The notes beneath the pieces are model-generated. The model made no database searches, was not told the origin of the DNA, and worked only from the letters and a program-made list of their open reading frames with translations. The translations under genes were made by a program, and so were the position numbers. From contig JAFGNI010000006.1 of NCBI GenBank assembly GCA_016927095.1, positions 1 through 16,186 on the forward strand: a stretch of DNA of 16,186 nucleotides. Direction: 5' to 3'. Positions 14,636 through 16,186 of this stretch are shown piece by piece. Within the stretch, counting starts at the first letter, position 1. Every line of letters begins with the position of its first letter. Source of the stretch: Anaerolineae bacterium. Its GTDB lineage: Bacteria > Chloroflexota > Anaerolineae > B4-G1 > SLSP01.

Positions 14636-16186
14636 TCACCGCGGCTCGGTTGGGCGCCAGGGCGGTGTATATGCCCGGAGGGCAAGGGGCAGCAGTATCA
14701 CGTTGGGGGCCTGGGTGTCATCTTCCGGGTTGAGTGGGTCTGTGCCGTTTCGCAGTTCAGCGCCGTCATCTGTGCCGCCACCGTCGCTGTCAGCGCTGTA
14801 GGGAAGCAGCTTGTAATAGCCGTTGACCTCATCGAAGTCATTGATCCAGTCTCCGTCGGTGTCCCAGTTGAAGGGATCACTGCCGCTCCGGTATTCCTCG
14901 GTGTTGGTCAGCCCATCGGCATCCTGGTCGCGGAATCGATCATTTGCCAGATGGTTGAGGCCCACCTCCATCTCCCATTTGCTTGGCATACCATCACGAT
15001 CCTCGTTGCGGAGGTTCGTCGCCACATCGACCGACATCTCTCCTGTCGCCAACACCTCGGTTCGCTCGGCTTCAGCATAGGCGGTCAGACGGAACGTGTA
15101 GCGTCCGGGTATCTGCGTCTGGGGATAGCGCCAACCGTAGACGCCGTCACCCGCCACGCCGTCTCCTGAGTGACCGTCGTCACGCAACGTGACGATGTCG
15201 CGTCGTCCCATCGGCGCGCTGATGTCAGCGATGATGAGCGCGTTTGTCACCGGTGCGCCGTGCTCCAATGCCGCTGTGATCTGGACGAAATCGCCAGCCT
15301 CGTAGAGCTGGGCCGTTGTCACGGCGATGAGCTGGGGTCCCGTATCCTCGCTCGCAGCCGCAACGGCTGAGACACGCACAGGGACGCTGACCAGCGTGTC
15401 CAGCGCAGCTACGGTGAGTTGCGCTTGTCGCGCTCCGCCAGCGTCCATGGTAGTCCCGGAAGGCCACCGGACCCGAAGGACATACTGCCCGCGCAGATCC
15501 TGCACCGTCACCACATCAGCGCTTTCTCCGTCCAGGGCTACTTGAAAGGCATCAGGGCCAAGGCCCGGAACCGGCGTGCCGTCTGTTCGGACTACGGTGA
15601 GGAGAAGGCTGGCGGCGCCGTCTCCGTCCAGAAGGAGTTTGTCCCCCGGATCGGGTTGGTTCATGACCACCTCGGCGCCCAGAGGCGGCAATGCCGCGAT
15701 GCCCGCGCCCCAGACACTGTCGGGGCCCGGGTCCCCGCGGTCGCCCACGAAACTGAGGAGTTGGTCCTTCAGGGCTGCAGCAGGCATGGCGGTCCCGGAC
15801 GCGTTCAGCAGTAGAGCTGCCATACCGGCAACGTGGGGCGTAGCGGCTGACGTGCCGGTGAACCCCTGAGGCCCATACGCGGGGCCCGACACGGAGACGT
15901 GGGCGTAGCTGGTGACGTCGGGCTTGATACGCCCGTCGGATGTGGGCCCCTGGGAGCTCGTGGCGAGGCGCCAATCGCTCATAGCGTTCGCGGCGCCTAC
16001 CGTCAACACGGCCTCGGCGTCTGCCGGAGGTCCCAGACTCCCCTGAGGCGTCTGCGATTCGTTGAGTGGAAGCCTATCGCTCGTGACCCAGATCCTAAGA
16101 TGGTGGCTACCCGATGTCGTCATTGCCTGGCGGACCTGGATCGCATAGGTTGTGTCCCGCTCCGGGGCGATACGGACCGATTCAAC
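14636..16186 (-). CDS. Subtilisin-like (S8) secreted protease, C-terminal 516 residues; start lies beyond the window
   Basis: The frame is open through the right edge (the first visible codons encode VESVRIAPERD), so the ATG at 16123 is internal and the signal peptide and Asp/His catalytic residues are outside. The visible part has SSQGPTSDGRIKPDV (from residue 77) and the catalytic-serine motif GFTGTSAATPHVAGMAALLL with Ser113, typical of subtilases. Next come beta-rich regions, including DDGHSGDGVAGDGVYGW (about 320-336), an Ig-like adhesion-type segment. Then there are calcium-binding thrombospondin type 3-like repeats (DRDGMPSKWE, DQDADGLTNTEE, NWDTDGDWINDFDE, SADSDGGGTDDGAE). The tail APNVILLPLALRA resembles the C-terminal signature of many extracellular Chloroflexota proteins. 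The expected role is extracellular protein degradation. No clear terminator is seen between 14520 and 14636. Confidence 0.9.
   Translation of the reverse strand, partial: VESVRIAPERDTTYAIQVRQAMTTSGSHHLRIWVTSDRLPLNESQTPQGSLGPPADAEAVLTVGAANAMSDWRLATSSQGPTSDGRIKPDVTSYAHVSVSGPAYGPQGFTGTSAATPHVAGMAALLLNASGTAMPAAALKDQLLSFVGDRGDPGPDSVWGAGIAALPPLGAEVVMNQPDPGDKLLLDGDGAASLLLTVVRTDGTPVPGLGPDAFQVALDGESADVVTVQDLRGQYVLRVRWPSGTTMDAGGARQAQLTVAALDTLVSVPVRVSAVAAASEDTGPQLIAVTTAQLYEAGDFVQITAALEHGAPVTNALIIADISAPMGRRDIVTLRDDGHSGDGVAGDGVYGWRYPQTQIPGRYTFRLTAYAEAERTEVLATGEMSVDVATNLRNEDRDGMPSKWEMEVGLNHLANDRFRDQDADGLTNTEEYRSGSDPFNWDTDGDWINDFDEVNGYYKLLPYSADSDGGGTDDGAELRNGTDPLNPEDDTQAPNVILLPLALRAYTPPWRPTEPR

Noticed and set aside
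16121..16123. ATG at 16123 as the start of the subtilase
   Set aside because: The frame stays open to the window edge and a subtilase needs its Asp and His residues upstream, so the gene continues outside.
1..16186. tRNA genes, rRNA genes, CRISPR arrays, and IS transposases
   Set aside because: No T-arm-like GGTTCRA context outside coding genes, no regularly spaced long repeats and no transposase motifs were found on reading both strands.

Overview
The window is GC-rich bacterial chromosome with tightly packed genes on both strands. It probably comes from the phylum Chloroflexota (for example an Anaerolineae relative), but this is inference and not proven. The main clue is the C-terminus of the secreted protease at the right edge, which ends in a thrombospondin type 3-like calcium repeat followed by a short 'ILLPLALRA' stretch. 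I know this type of tail from many extracellular Chloroflexota proteins. The rest (Lon, TatD, IlvD, B12-dependent diol dehydratase) is not diagnostic. No tRNA, rRNA, CRISPR array or transposase gene was seen.

Layout. 1-227: left edge, no supported gene, one strong inverted repeat. 228-1043 (-): TatD-family metal-dependent hydrolase. It is divergent, across a roughly 350-base AT-richer spacer with promoter-like boxes facing both ways, from 1394-3916 (+), an ATP-dependent Lon protease closed by a textbook terminator. 4087-9381 (+): a three-gene operon made of a putative EgtD-like methyltransferase, a GalU-like nucleotidyltransferase with an altered nucleotide-binding loop, and a 1131-residue fusion of a fucokinase-like GHMP kinase with a C-terminal UDPGP-type pyrophosphorylase. 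A shared, apparently bidirectional terminator near 9417-9448 separates it from a minus-strand cluster.

The minus-strand cluster reads, in transcription order: a fused large+medium subunit of coenzyme B12-dependent diol/glycerol dehydratase (14489-12240), a four-helix-bundle (23S rRNA intervening-sequence type) protein (12208-11669), an IlvD/Edd-family dehydratase (11604-9928) and the dehydratase small subunit (9920-9531). All B12-enzyme catalytic residues are present, offset by exactly one from the Klebsiella oxytoca numbering. Neither the fused protein nor the small subunit carries the N-terminal extension used in microcompartment enzymes, so a free cytosolic enzyme is likely. The four-helix-bundle gene is bounded by inverted arrays of a 7-base repeat that contain its own start and stop codons. 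It looks like a small cassette inserted into the dehydratase operon. A subtilisin-like protease (14636 to the right edge, -) is cut by the window.

The most unusual items are (1) the kinase/pyrophosphorylase fusion, in the opposite domain order to known fucokinase/GDP-fucose pyrophosphorylase enzymes, inside an otherwise unassigned sugar-nucleotide operon; (2) the repeat-bounded four-helix-bundle cassette; and (3) the fused B12 dehydratase split from its small subunit by an IlvD-family dehydratase.
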